From the NCBI RefSeq assembly GCF_910592395.1, contig NC_088319.1:12896001-12960000 (forward strand): 64,000 bases of DNA, written 5' to 3'. A program made the translations under genes and the position numbers. The first letter of the stretch is position 1. Each line of letters starts with the position of its first letter. This stretch comes from Lineus longissimus. Lineage: Eukaryota; Nemertea; Pilidiophora; Heteronemertea; Lineidae. This document shows, piece by piece, positions 1 through 12,800 of the stretch. The notes below the pieces were generated by a model. It did no database searches. It was not told the origin of the DNA and worked only from the letters and a program-made list of their open reading frames with translations.

Positions 1-248
1 GATTACAATGTGTTTTCAAATATACGTATGCCACTTTTGATTGTTATAAATATCAGGTGTGATTATGCTTCCAAGAAATGTTCTTCTAAAAACATGGTTT
101 CGTATCTCAAAAAGGTTTCAAAGATATCGAAATACTTTCCAGGTAACGTTTTCTCATTGTGAACCATGAGATGTACCCCGTCTATAACCTCCCCTCATGT
201 TGGTATGAAGGAGTCCGGGTCGGCGGAGTGGATTCAAAACCCAAGGGT

Positions 249-407
249 CAAGATGCTTTTCCCAACACGAGACAGTGATATCTCTGGACGCAAAACAAAA
301 CAACAAACATGACCAAGTTATAGTAATGCAACTGACATCTAGGATGCTGCGTTATGAAAATACATGTATAGTTATTTGGTTTGTCTCGTGTTGGGAAAAG
401 CATCTTG
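249..407. repeat. Fold-back element with 26-bp perfect arms
   Basis: Positions 249-274 and 382-407 are perfect reverse complements (core CTTTTCCCAACACGAGACA), separated by about 107 bases. The right arm reads back through the whole left arm without mismatch. This is the structure of a small non-autonomous fold-back or MITE-type element. I see no coding potential in the spacer. Confidence 0.8.
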
Positions 408-1947
408 CACATTAAAAGTGTTGGGTACATTTTGAAACACCTAGTACAATTCGGGCACTCTTCTAGATAGAGGATTAATTTGAGGCACCAGCAATTTGGT
501 CACCATGTAGTCGTAGCAGAGGGTCAGATGTGTTGATTACGATGGTTTCACATGGAATATAACACTTGATCGTACTCTACATTTTCTGACTCTAGTCTAT
601 TAGGTTCATGTGTTTTGATGGATGAAAGTTTAGAAAGAAGATTCTGGCAAAAAAGTTGCAACAACTTCATATGGTCGTTCCTAATATTCGTTGGCAGGGC
701 ACGTTTTGTAGCCGTATGTGCTAGTGAAAATTTTGTGCACGTCTACCCCAAAACCAGATATTACCCCCAGATTGGTCCAATTTTTTTTTCGTTTGGCCAC
801 AAGAGGGCCACAACCGAAAACAAAAGAAGTGTAGTTTAATTCCTTAAATTTAATAATGCTTGACAGTGTATATTCATAATCTTCGACCTGTTTATCATAT
901 CATTAATCATATTTTCATTCTATTTTCCAAGCAGCTCCAGGTGAGCACATGGTCCATTGACCATTTTATCATAATATCCGCTTGATAGCTAGATAAAAAT
1001 CAAATTCAGTTTCATATATATTTTACCTGTGTCAATTGACAAATTCTATTCCTCATTTCCACAGACACTATGTATTTTATACGTTTGATAGCCATTGTTT
1101 CTTTTTCAATATTATGTGTTTCTAATTTTGTAAAAAAAAGTTCCCGTATGACCTATTACTCATTTGAATATTCAACTTGATTTCATCTTTTAAAATTGCA
1201 TTATTCATCATCCTTATCATTTGCTTGCGCATTGTAGGATGTATTTTGTATGACGTCATATTGTGATTGGTTCAAATTGAATTTTTCCCTTTACCGGCAC
1301 AGTTTGGTAATTACACATAGATATTTCACCACATTCTAAGAACGAGTTGTTGTGGAAGGAACATCAGGTTCGTCGACAACATCATTTCGGAGGTTACGAC
1401 CGATACTGTTAAGTCAATATGGTTCCATCATGCGATAATTGGTTTTGTAACCGGATCTTATTTGAGAGGGGACTGGTAACACACTCACCGAATTGCTGGC
1501 CCGAGGGAAGGCCCAATTGTATTCGGTATACAGGTCTAGCCTTGGGGAAATATCCAACATGCGCCAAATGGCAACTTGATAGCGCTCAGGGACAAATTAC
1601 AGTTGTGGGGTAACTCAATCTTGCCTTCCCTGTTGGCTTGGCCGAATTACCGAGAATTTTGTTGCTCGTCCTTGTGAATCGTCGCGGAAACTTATTTAGT
1701 AAAGGGCATGTGGGTAAAAGTATGGTACAAAAAATGTCTTTGGTATTCGGTCAATACAACCCCGTAGAGGTTTTAGGGTAATATATAATAAGACATTGCT
1801 GAAAATTTTCAACGGGGTGCATATTTGACCATAAGAGGTTTTTCGAAAACTGAAAAACCTTTATTTCTAAGACCGTGATTAGATTCGAAAACTGATTATT
1901 GATGAGGCGGGCTATCTCGATCGCCAGTAGACTCCATCAAATAAATA
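408..1947. other. AT-rich stretch without recognised gene
   Basis: I see only short chance ORFs and AT-rich sequence here. The block around 1800-1880 (word GAAAAACCTTTATTTCTAA) shares that word with 22800-22840, suggesting a dispersed old repeat. No family motif, splice-joined ORF or RNA gene could be supported. Confidence 0.5.
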
Positions 1948-2196
1948 TCACCAGCATGTTTCTGAGTTGGCTCGGACGGGCCCTGTCATCGGATGTTTGA
2001 CTAATGTAACTTGAATCCGCCGCAATATTGGCAAATAATTGGCAAGTAATGTACCGTTGGTGTTTTTGGCTCGATCAGACGGAAGGAGCTGGGAGTAAAT
2101 TTCTGAACTATGTAATATATACGAACAGTATACCACGGTCATTGCTGATATGATCGTGAGCGTAGACGAAATCAAAATGGCTGCCGTAGCGGCCAT
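1948..2196 (-). CDS. Possible small single-pass membrane protein (weak candidate)
   Basis: On the minus strand an ATG at 2196 in a fair context (AACATGG) opens about 81 residues ending at 1948. It begins with a long hydrophobic run (starting MAATAAILISSTLTIISAMT) that would serve as a signal anchor, followed by a polar tail. The same frame stays open upstream to about 2340, so it could also be an internal or last exon with an acceptor near 2335. I do not recognise the protein. With no homologue in mind and one short ORF, chance is a real possibility. The upstream side abuts a fold-back repeat. Confidence 0.22.
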   Translation of the reverse strand: MAATAAILISSTLTIISAMTVVYCSYILHSSEIYSQLLPSDRAKNTNGTLLANYLPILRRIQVTLVKHPMTGPVRANSETCW

Positions 2197-2359
2197 GTTC
2201 AAAAAAGGACGGCGATACTTAACACCATTGTCATTGACATGAAGTTTTGCTACCTTTTTCAATACAGAATACTCATGTCTTATGTGGAGACCGCGCTGAT
2301 CCGACACAACCAAAGGTGACGAACACACTGTTCCATATAAAGCACTAATTTAAGACTGG

Positions 2360-2521
2360 CTAGAACTTGAAATCCTGAAGCTATGAGAACTCCATCAGAA
2401 TGAAGTGAATGCCAATTTCGAGGGTGGGGTTTGTCACCTCTGGAAAAAATGAACTGACTCCCACACTGGCATTCACTTCGTTTTGTAAGATTGTTAATTG
2501 CTTTAGGATTTCAAGTTCTAG
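2360..2521. repeat. Fold-back element with nested inverted repeats
   Basis: The outer arms 2360-2376 and 2505-2521 are perfect 17-bp reverse complements (CTAGAACTTGAAATCCT). Inner arms 2402-2414 and 2467-2479 (GAAGTGAATGCCA) are also perfect. Two nested pairs inside about 160 bases point to a MITE-like palindrome rather than chance. Confidence 0.75.
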
Positions 2522-3867
2522 GCACCATGGTGATACTTATCGTCAACCCTTAACATCATTTGGACTAAAACATTGTAAATATTACTTGTGTCTCAGTGAT
2601 CAAAACGATATTTCATACGCCTCTACTTAAACAAGGTTGGAGGATTATAGAAATTCACCAAGCACTAGATATCCTTCGTAAATCTATCACATCAATTTCG
2701 TGTTGCAAATGATCGTGATAGTGCATAGAAAAGTAACGTTAGCCTCTTTACCAAGCCCACTTTTCATTGTGCCTCTCGCTGACGACACTCATTGTTCATT
2801 TGGGAACATAAGTATGCCATTAGAATATTCTGCTCTCATTTCAAGAGTTTTAACATAAATTAGTTCCATGAATGCTTTGCATGCATGTTCATCTTTGATC
2901 CCTTGGGCAACGAGTTGATTTATCCCATGTTTCATTAAACAATTATTCCCACTACCATAAAACTATTTCGTATTTGGAAGTTGACTATGGTGCACAAGGG
3001 AAAAGGGGAAAGGAGAAGCCTGTCAAGGGAGTGGCATGGGAGATTTTACAAAGTACATGTGTACATAAAAGAACTGTTATGTTCGGTACATGTAGCTTAT
3101 CGTTAGGCAACCGAAACCGATTGGTTGGGGCAAAATGTAAAAGCAGTCATAAAACATTCAAAATAACATTTATTTATCGTTTGATTTGAGATGTTGAATA
3201 GAAATTGATACCTCACTAAACAGTGACATAAAATGCATTTTAGACAAGGCTGGTGGATGTGATTGGTCCGTTGAAAGAATGGCACTGATTGGCCCAGATA
3301 ATAAACAACTCTCTCGTTCAGTTCGATACTATAGAGACTCCATTAAACAATCAAGAAACACCAGAACTCATCCAAAACCAAAAATATTGTAAACGTTTTG
3401 CTGGGAGAACATTGTCACCTTTGGTCTGCATGGCTTCCGAACAATTTCTTGTCCTATTTTTGGTGTTTGAAAGAGTTCTGGTGTTCCTAAGATTGACAAA
3501 ACGGAGTCACAATATAGCTTCATTTACGAACAGCCTATCGGTCTTCCGCCATGCAAAAGCAAAATATCACTAGAGAATCCATTAATGAATATTTAAGTTC
3601 CTTTTTCGCACTAAATTAGTGATTCTCATTATAGTAGTGGCTCTCAGTATAGGCTGTGTACGCACATTTAAGTGTCGTGTTTTTTTCAGCCTTGCGTGCG
3701 TACACCTGTGACACCGTAGACCTATTGCTGAACCCAGGGGACAGTACACCTAATTACGTGTTACGTGCTATGTTCTTCAACGCCATTACTCCTGAGACTC
3801 GAACTTGTTAGAATCGCATGCAATAGCTACTACATTAGACAAAAGCGGGATACAGGTTAGGATGGAA

Positions 3868-3948
3868 ATGCTCCATTTCACGAAAAAATGGCACTGTGCG
3901 CAAAACAAGCCTAAATGGCACTTTTTCGTGAAATGGAGTATTCATGTA
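3868..3948. repeat. Short hairpin, 17-bp perfect arms
   Basis: CTCCATTTCACGAAAAA near 3870 is matched by its exact reverse complement near 3923-3940. The spacer repeats the word ATGGCACT on both sides. It is a small fold-back of unknown origin. Confidence 0.65.
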
Positions 3949-4172
3949 CCAGCAGCCTTATTATTCTGCATCGCATCCAAGGAAACGACAGAGCTGACCG
4001 ACTTGACAAAGATGGAAGCCAACAGCATCAGGAGGAATCCAGCTCCTCTTTTACAGGGAAGCAAAACCACCTGAAACAAGCTCAAGGAAGTACCTGGCAA
4101 GAGAAGAGGGAATTAACCTTACAAGCAACATCCTCTTTGACATGGGCATAGACTTACCTGTACTTCCTTAAG

Positions 4173-4199
4173 ACTTACTTACTTACTTACTTACTTACT
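4173..4199. repeat. (ACTT)n microsatellite
   Basis: About six consecutive ACTT/TTAC units form a simple tetranucleotide tract. Confidence 0.85.
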
Positions 4200-6888
4200 C
4201 ATTATATGGTCTCCGCCAGTGTGCGTTATTTCAAACAGATATTACGGGCACTGGCTTGTTGTCGATGGGGACGACTGGTGAAGTAATGGCTGAAGTCGCC
4301 ATGAATAAGTAATCACATCTCCTTTCTTCTGAGGAGAGCTAATTGAAAACACAGCCAGTATCGCAAGATTGGTATCCCTATGGCGTACAGCTGAAGTTGC
4401 TTAAGAATGCAAAAGGAATTAAGATGTAATTTCACTTTGTTGAAGGGGCAACTTTGGCGTGAGATATGTTTGTTTTTCAATGAACGAGAACTGGATCTAA
4501 CCAATGACCTGCCTGAAAAGAGGACACGATGAATTATTTTGTTTTTTACCTCTCCAAGCGCCATATGAACTTTGCAGTTACGCACTTTCGGTATTCTCCC
4601 GAAGGCTCTTCTTGAGCTAGCTTTACCGAGCTGCTGCGTCTGGTGATTAACTCTCGATATTTTTGCTTGTAGTTAGGCTACCTGACATTGATTTCCTTTC
4701 TGGCGATTGTATGAAATTCATGAAAACGTATCCTGTTATTGCTTAATCAGAATTGGTGATGCGTATACATGTAACGCCAGGAATACCCATCATCATGGTC
4801 ATTTTCATCATTGCTTCCGAAGAAGCCGACACCACTGGTCTCGGCATGAACGTCATGCTAGAAAGGCCTACCTATTCGCTCAAACATTACCGAAATAGCT
4901 TTTTTTTTCGGAAAGGGTGTTTTGTGAAAAAGAGTGGCTTTGCCTAAAGTTACAGAAAAGATCACTATGGAATGTATGTCAGTTGAAAAGAAGTGATGGC
5001 ATTCTCAGCCGCATCGGTCCTCGGACACGCGATAACGGCTTATTTAGTGAGAAATATATTTTTTCCTCGGAAGCTATCATGATTAACTCGGCCATCTCTC
5101 GGCGTCTTGTTTGGAGGACGCTCTTACTTTGTGATATATGGCTCAATATGTACTCGACTGGGAAACGAAGAGATGAGGTGCTGGACAACTGTATAGTCTG
5201 TACGGCCAGGCAATATTGTGAGGGGCATTTCGTCGAGGCCCAGGCAAAAGTTTCAGGGTCCTCCCATTTACTTATAAACACCGCGGACGAATTGTTTCCA
5301 GGTTTGTTATTCATTGGGGGTTACAAGAGGAACGTTTTTTTCAAAAGTCGGCGCCGTTAGTTTACGAACATGGCTGTTACGGCAGCCATCTTTGGTTTCA
5401 TATCCGGATAGCACTTTGCAAAAACCTTGCTTGCGGATGAATCACATTTTTATGCTATGAAAGATCGCCTGGTCACATCATCTCACAGCGATACATATGT
5501 AGCTTACATGAATCAGTTCTTTATTAAAGAACTCGATCATGGCAATGGAACATGAGGCGAATTCCCAAACCGTGCTGTAATACCTACATAAATCCAAAGT
5601 TCTCTCCCGACGCTCCTTTTGTCAACTTAACCCAGACTTTTAAACCATCTCATTTCCTAAACGGGGCGGACACGTATAATACATGTATGTCCGTGAGGAT
5701 GTCAAGCCGATTCCGAAGATAATCCCTATTTATGTTTTCCAATAAAGCTAGGGAGTGGCTGCTGTAGCAAAATTATGTGAAGCCAAACAAGACGAAATGG
5801 TTCAGTCTTTTTCCAGATCCCCAGGCCACCACCGCCAGAGACTGAATTTGGGTTACTTTGTCTTCACCGTGTTAGATTACCCTAGATGTCCCCCAAGGTA
5901 CTTCTTGAGCACAAAGGGTTGAAAATAGGGACAACTCTCCTTGGATCATTAAAAGGTGAAGCCTTTTTTAGAATACGAATTGACCCAATGACCTTCTCCT
6001 TCTGCGAATAGTCTCTTCTTGTTTTCAAATATCTTTGCTTTGATCCCGGAGGACTCGAGGCCTCATTAGATGGTTCGCTGGATGCAGTTGGATTAAGAGC
6101 ATACATTTATCATTGTTACCTATGCTATCTATAATTGGCGCGCGGATTATACCCCGATCATACATTCAACGAACGTACATTACAGATTTTACATTTTACG
6201 TTGAACGTAAATTATAATTTACATGTGCTTGTAACGTTTTGTTTTCTAATATTTTACCTTCATAGTAATATACCATCTTGCTTTACTGTATTAACCTGAA
6301 AATCATATACGCACATGTTTACAACGTTACCAACACTAACTGCAATGCAGTCCACAGGGCGAATCGATTTTATGTAACCAATTCGTATGAAAGTCGCTGT
6401 CTGCACCACAAGTAGACAAGCGGTCGATTCGATCTTAGTCAGCAGAGTAAGCTATCAAAAGTTTCAAGTGGTCAAGTCGGACTGGTTGGCAACTACGCAG
6501 AATAGTACAACATACCAGTGGATAAAAAAACACTTAGAGCAATATTGTTTGGCATGGAGGTTGATGAGTATCGCGTGTGCACACGATCAGTTAAGAAACG
6601 TCATTATTGTTGTCTATAACAACATCTCTTTCGACCCAACAAAAGGCCTGCCGCCATCTTCGAAATGTTAAACAAGTTTTTCCCAGAGAGCTTTCGTGCA
6701 ATGTCTGCCTCCAATAAACCCTCTCCTGTCACTGCTTGTTTATCAATGAACACTAATTTCAGACGTATACCACAGGTTTAGGTTTTTCTCACGTCTTCTG
6801 TTCTTTGCCCTTTCCCTTTTAGCTTAGTCTTCAGAAACCCTTTTTTGTTGGCCGCCTCTTAACTTAACCTTGACCTTTCTCGTTGCAG
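4200..6888. other. No gene recognised upstream of the M13 peptidase exons
   Basis: The peptidase below lacks its N-terminal 200 or so residues (membrane anchor and the CxxFYxxACG-type start of the M13 N domain). I looked through this stretch for such exons and did not find a convincing one. They may be short exons I missed, or may lie to the left of the window beyond a long intron. Several ORFs of 60-147 codons occur here but none shows family motifs. Confidence 0.45.
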
Positions 6889-9800
6889 GCGGGAGGAGCA
6901 ATTGGGATATCACCGACGGCCTCAGCAAATTACACTTCTCCTATTCATCCGATGCCTTGTTTTATCCCTTCGTAGCCCCCAATCCTTATGACCGGAAAAA
7001 ATACGTTATCCAGGTAAGTCAGCCCAAGATCGTCAAACACAGATGAGACGATCGGTATCGCTTAAATAATTCACTTCGCACGGTGCGTGTTATGAAAGCC
7101 ACTGATGGCAACAAGGCCAAGGTTTCGTGCAATATCAATGATGGCAACATGGCCAAGGTTACATGCAACACCTAGATGGTACCACGGCCAAGAATTCGTG
7201 CAATATACCACTGATGGCAATACGACCAAGGTTTCTTGCAATACCACTGATGGCAACCCGGCCAAGGTTACATTCAATATCACTGATGGCAATATAACCA
7301 AGGTTACGATTGCTATGGCAAAGGTACGGTAAAGGTCAAGCGACTGACGTGAAACAACATTTGGAACAACATTCTTGAACTTGAGTGCGCGCTAATTTCC
7401 CGCAACATAAAGCGAAACGTTGAATCATAACTTTCAGAACACATGTGACATCTTTGCCGCGTTTTGACGACATCCATCATCCGGAAAAGCAGCTTGCAGC
7501 TCGTAAAAATCACATTGTCCACTTTTTGAATAGATGAGGAGCGATAACTGCATCTTAATGAGTGCCTATCACGTTAGCGTTAATAGTTTTGCCATGACAT
7601 ATGGTAGAGTCAGGCATTGGTGAAACTGTAGACCCCCGTATTGGTACTAAACTTAGAATTCAGTGTACAGAAACCGCATGGGCCGACTTAAAGTATAATA
7701 TAAACCTTTAGCAAATTCGCTATTTTCTGCTTGTCATATGCGTGCCGTCAGCCAGGTTTCTGAAACCCCAATACAAATGCCCATTATGATGAATGTACAG
7801 TAATGAAATTAAAGTGAGTGATGGGCATTTCACTCTGCAGGCGCCTGTCACTATGAATTAAAATTGATATATTTACACATTAATGAGCAGTGTGATTAAT
7901 TACAGCCTGTATATACATATTGCATATTTTGGAATAAATTGTATTTGTTTGCTTGCACAGTCGTGGGCATAAAAACTTAATGTCCTCTTCCTCTCAATGT
8001 GATACCTCAAATAAATCATTAGGCCTCATATTATAGTTATGTTAATAATAACATTGAGTTCTCATATAGCGTTTTTCTTGACGAATTACAGCTTTTACAT
8101 TACATTTCGTGATCGAAGAAATCTCTAAAATGCCATCTATACAGCAACGCTGTAAACTTGCATGAGAGGTGGCCCACCAATATCGCAAGGACCCTCTCCT
8201 TTTAAATGTTTTTCCACCACAAGTATACGTCGTATTTTGTAGCGTAAGCTGTTCTGGTGTTGATGCTTAAACATGTTAAGGAAGGCCCCATTCCGGGCGA
8301 AAAATTCGAAATAGTGTATGATTTTACCTATGTACTTATCAACTGTTAGCCGTACAGATTATTCCACAAGAGTTGTCTATTTTCAGATAGCAAAGTCTGG
8401 TCTTGGTATCCCTAACGCAGCCGATTATTCAGACCCCAACAAGTCTATAGTGCAAGCATACAAGGAGTACATGATGACGGTGGCCCGAGAGCTAGGCCAG
8501 GGTGACCCGAATAGGGTCACGTTTGCTCAACAAGTGTTCGAAGTGGAGAAGGACCTGTCGGAGGTAAGAAAGATGTATCATGTAACAAGTATTTTGATTG
8601 GTCAGCACAAGAGCATTTCGAATTGATCGATGAAATATATATCTAACGAATCCTTCCCGAAAGCGTCCACACTTAGATTAGTCTGAGAAGAACTACCGAC
8701 CAGAATCAAACAATGAACGATGTCGTGAGAAGCCAAAAAAGCAAACGCAAGATAAAACGAGCCTATACATATACTGATTCATTAATTGCAGAATGGCCAA
8801 CGAAAATCTATTATCAATGATATTTTCACACATTGGTAATGATTTTTTTAATTCAGATCATTACGTTGACGGACACGAATCAGGGTGGTTATGAAAATAC
8901 GACAATAGAGGAACTTCAAACAATCGCAGGACAAGTAAGCACGAACGCCCTTCAATAGCTTAATAATAATTAATATAACCTTTGTACTGCGAAATATAAC
9001 GTTCTAGATTCGGTTTTTGAGAGGATGAATCCAGCTCACAATTAACTGGTTTTCTTCATTTTTGAAAACAGGAAATGTTAAAAATGTACAGCCGGAAGGG
9101 CGACAACATTTTCTTTTTATTTCTTAGATTGGAGCAGTGATATCAGATCAATCCCCAGATAATCCCAATGATACGTTTTTAGTTATTTCTTTTTGCTTCT
9201 ACCTGCTTTAAATCAAAACGAAAGTGATTCATCTCTTTCAATCAAGCTTTTTCTTCATTAACAGATAGAATGGATAAAGTATTTCACAGCAGCTGGGTTT
9301 GCTGTGAACAAGAATACTAAGGTTTTGGTGGCATCCAAAGAATATCTCAAGCGAGTTTTCAGTATGGTATCACGTGTTGAAAAAAGGTAAATTTGCTGTT
9401 TATCCGTGGTTGTTTTTAAATGGTAAAAGAAAGATGTTGTCTTGTGATATCATGCCCTTTTCCGCGGTGGTACATAGAGTCAAGCGTTTATTTGATGTTT
9501 GAGACCTATCATGCGCAGTTTGGAGAAATTTGTCCAATCCAGAGACAATACAACTAAGGCAAAGTTGTTAGACTAATGACATTTATGGTACACCAGTTTC
9601 ATTCGAGGTTGCAATGACTGACACCATGATTTATAATGTTCTTCATCTGCAGTAAACTTAACAACTATTTCGTCTGGAAGCTGGCCATGAGCCTCGCTAT
9701 GGACTTACCGAAGGAGTTCCGTGATGCAGCGTCAACTTATGTCATGGCCATGTCAGGTTAGTATAGCTTCAAAAACGCAGCCGCCAAAACGAATACCAGT

Positions 9801-12800
9801 TTCGAATCCATTGAATTCTAGTAAATGCTATCAGCTTTCATTTAGGCTCCCTTCTTTTAGCACAATCAACTCAAAATAAACCTGTTGATAGTACCGGAAC
9901 TCCAAATGATACATATAACCGACCAAGAGTTGATACATGAGATTCTACAATGTATAGGTCAACCTAAAGAGCGACATCCAGCTGTCCACACGCGTCCACC
10001 AGCCTATGTCAGTAGCGGCCATCATGGATTCGACTTGGAGTAGATGATAGGCTTTCCCAATAACTTGATGCATGTGATTTTATACAACAATCCACTTATC
10101 TTAGAACCATTGACATTGGAATTTCAAGTATCAATAGCATACTTACTTTGTTTTTGGCTGCCAAATTATATTTTTAATGAATTTAGAGCTTATTGCCCGG
10201 TAGTGGGCTTTCACTATTGGCATGTTTGATTGCTTTATTGATTGGCCATATCCAGTGAGAATTTTGCCAGAGTAAAAAAGTGTTGGTGCGGTTCTGTGGG
10301 GTGATGTCCAAGGCTCATAGCCTTTCTATATCCTTGAGACAGCTTGCTCATCAAAACCTCGTTCCTTTGTCTAATCAATACTACAGTACCGTATTAGTAT
10401 GCACAGCAATGCTTATTTCCTTTGGGGCGAGTTTGGCGCGTCCGCTATCTCATAATTATCCAGAATTGTATCACGGTGATTGATGGGTGAGGGGTGACGT
10501 CCGAAGACACTGATATGGGAGTACGCCAATCTAGGACGAAATGTTCTTGGTAATCCCTGGAGGTTGTCGCAGGTGTTATTAGAATATTGCGAATGCATTA
10601 ACTTGAGATTGGCTGATGACAAGAAAGAAAAGCTTCGATTTCATGGCCATGATTGTGTCGAACACCTATTGCGGATATTGTCATATATGTGGTTTTGGGA
10701 CTGATGATGTTTCTTCAATTTGGCCAGAAAACAAACAAGTGAAAAAATATTTGGACTCAGAAATTTTTTCATCTTTCAGAGTTGAATTTTTTCATAAGTT
10801 CAAAATTCGGAAAATTTTTCAAAGCCAAAACTTTTTTGGGGTTGATGATTTTGAGCAGAAAAAAAACGGATGGAAAAAATATTTGGACTTGAAAATGTTT
10901 TCATCTGTAGCATGACAGGTCATCAGGTCGCTGTCCAAACAAAATTCCATGCTTGGCCGGATCGCTTACTTAGTTTACTTACAATTATTTTTCTTGCTCA
11001 CCAGGTACCACAACGCCAAAACCCCGATGGGAATACTGCTTCAACTCCGTAGACAGCTACATGGGCCTGGCGCTCGGGGCAGTCTACATCAAACACCATT
11101 TCCGGAATAAAACGAAGGAACAGGTCACGTGGATGGTCGACGAATTCCAGGCGACGATGAAAGAAACCATCGAGAATTCTGATTGGTTAGAGGAAAGTGC
11201 TAAGGAAAAATCATCTTCTAAGGTAAAAAATCTATGGTGAAATTACAATTTTTTGAGTCTTCTCAATTAAATTCATATTTATTTATTTATTTATTAAAAC
11301 CTCCAAAAAAGGAGACCTTGGGCAATAACATTTATGATCAATATCGTAAAATTATTAAGATACGTATCACGATTACAATGTATTGGCACTATCATTACGT
11401 TCCAAAATTTTCAGCATCTTAGCGTCGCTAAGTAATTTTTGGAGTCTTTATCAATTTTTGGTGCTATCGATACTTCATGAAGCAAACCAATGAAGTTATA
11501 GCGACACCATTTCTACTTTCAGATTGATTCATTGGTGAAAAAGATAGGATATCCAAAAATATTGGAAAGCGAAGCAAAATTAGATGATTATTACAAATAT
11601 GTGAGTGGAAAATGTTGGGGTTAGACAGGGAGCTTATCTTAGGTGTCATTGAGAGTTTTGTGGTCCCTTCACGCAAAGTTCGTCAGGGACTGTTGATAAA
11701 AGTGCTTTATTTTTAAATGCGTTCTTGTGCAAATATAAAGTAAAAATAACAAAAGTGTTCTACGCCCTTAAAAACGGTTAAATCGACAATAGTAGCACGA
11801 CTGCTTTATGGTATCCTGTTCTGGTATTTTAGGAATCGCTTCGTCAGGTCAAGAGTATCGTTAGGAAATTAGAGGTTAATACATGTATTCGCTTCTCTAT
11901 TTTGCTGAAGCAATGACTGGTCAAAACAACAAATAATATGGCCTTCTTCAATTTTGCAGATTAATATATGGTTTGGTGATGCCTACTCGAAGATTCTCAC
12001 CAACATTATGCAAGGTCAAACGAACAAGATGATACAACTCCTTCATGAGCCAGTCGACCCCGACGAGTAAGTCTACATTAAAACATATCATTTTCTTCAA
12101 CCCAACATGAACGAAGTCTACAATAAATCACCATACCAATTTCTTTAGGGTCGGTTGGCCAAACATGAACGAAGTCTACAATAAATCACATATAAGTTCC
12201 TGCAGAAATAGCTCTCTCATCTTTCGTTTTCAGGTGGGCAATCGGGTTGCACAGCACCAACGCCTACTACTCCGCCATCGCAAACGAAATAGGTAAGACA
12301 GGGGACGGACATTTTTGTTTCCGATGCCACGGCAAGATGACGGCGCACTGACCTTGAAATTTTGTAGTCGGACTTTCAGATTTCGAAAATCTTTATTTAG
12401 GTGCGCTAAAATGTAGGTTTCCTATAAAATTGCATGTAAATGCACGGCCGGGACTTGCATTTAAATTCTGTGCGCGGAAATCATGTGGTTTGGTCGGTGG
12501 GACACATGGTCTCGTTTGGTCTGTTATGGTCGGTAATTAGGGTGGATCAGAATATCGTGTATTGTACTTGGATCGGAATGGTTTTGACTCTCACTTTGCA
12601 AACCGTCAACTCCTACACATGACGAGAAGCAACTAGTCTTTAAACATGATAAACTCGAGGTATGGCTATGGGCTATACTTGACTACTTTTTCATTTAAAA
12701 CTGGGACCGAGTACTAGTAAAGATAATGTCGCAGAGATTTATGATCATCGTTGATATTTCAGTTCTTCCAGCTGGGCTCCTAACCCTTCCTTTCTTCGAT

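Noticed and set aside
4917-5360. 147-codon plus-strand ORF and its 111-codon antisense
   Set aside because: Checked for M13 N-terminal motifs because of its position; none found.
7071-7332. ORFs on both strands with a repeating pattern
   Set aside because: Translation of an intronic tandem repeat in the M13 gene.
9128-9210. Possible extra M13 exon after TTCTTAG
   Set aside because: It reads into a stop without a donor and does not fit the phase between the exons ending at 8934 and starting at 9265.
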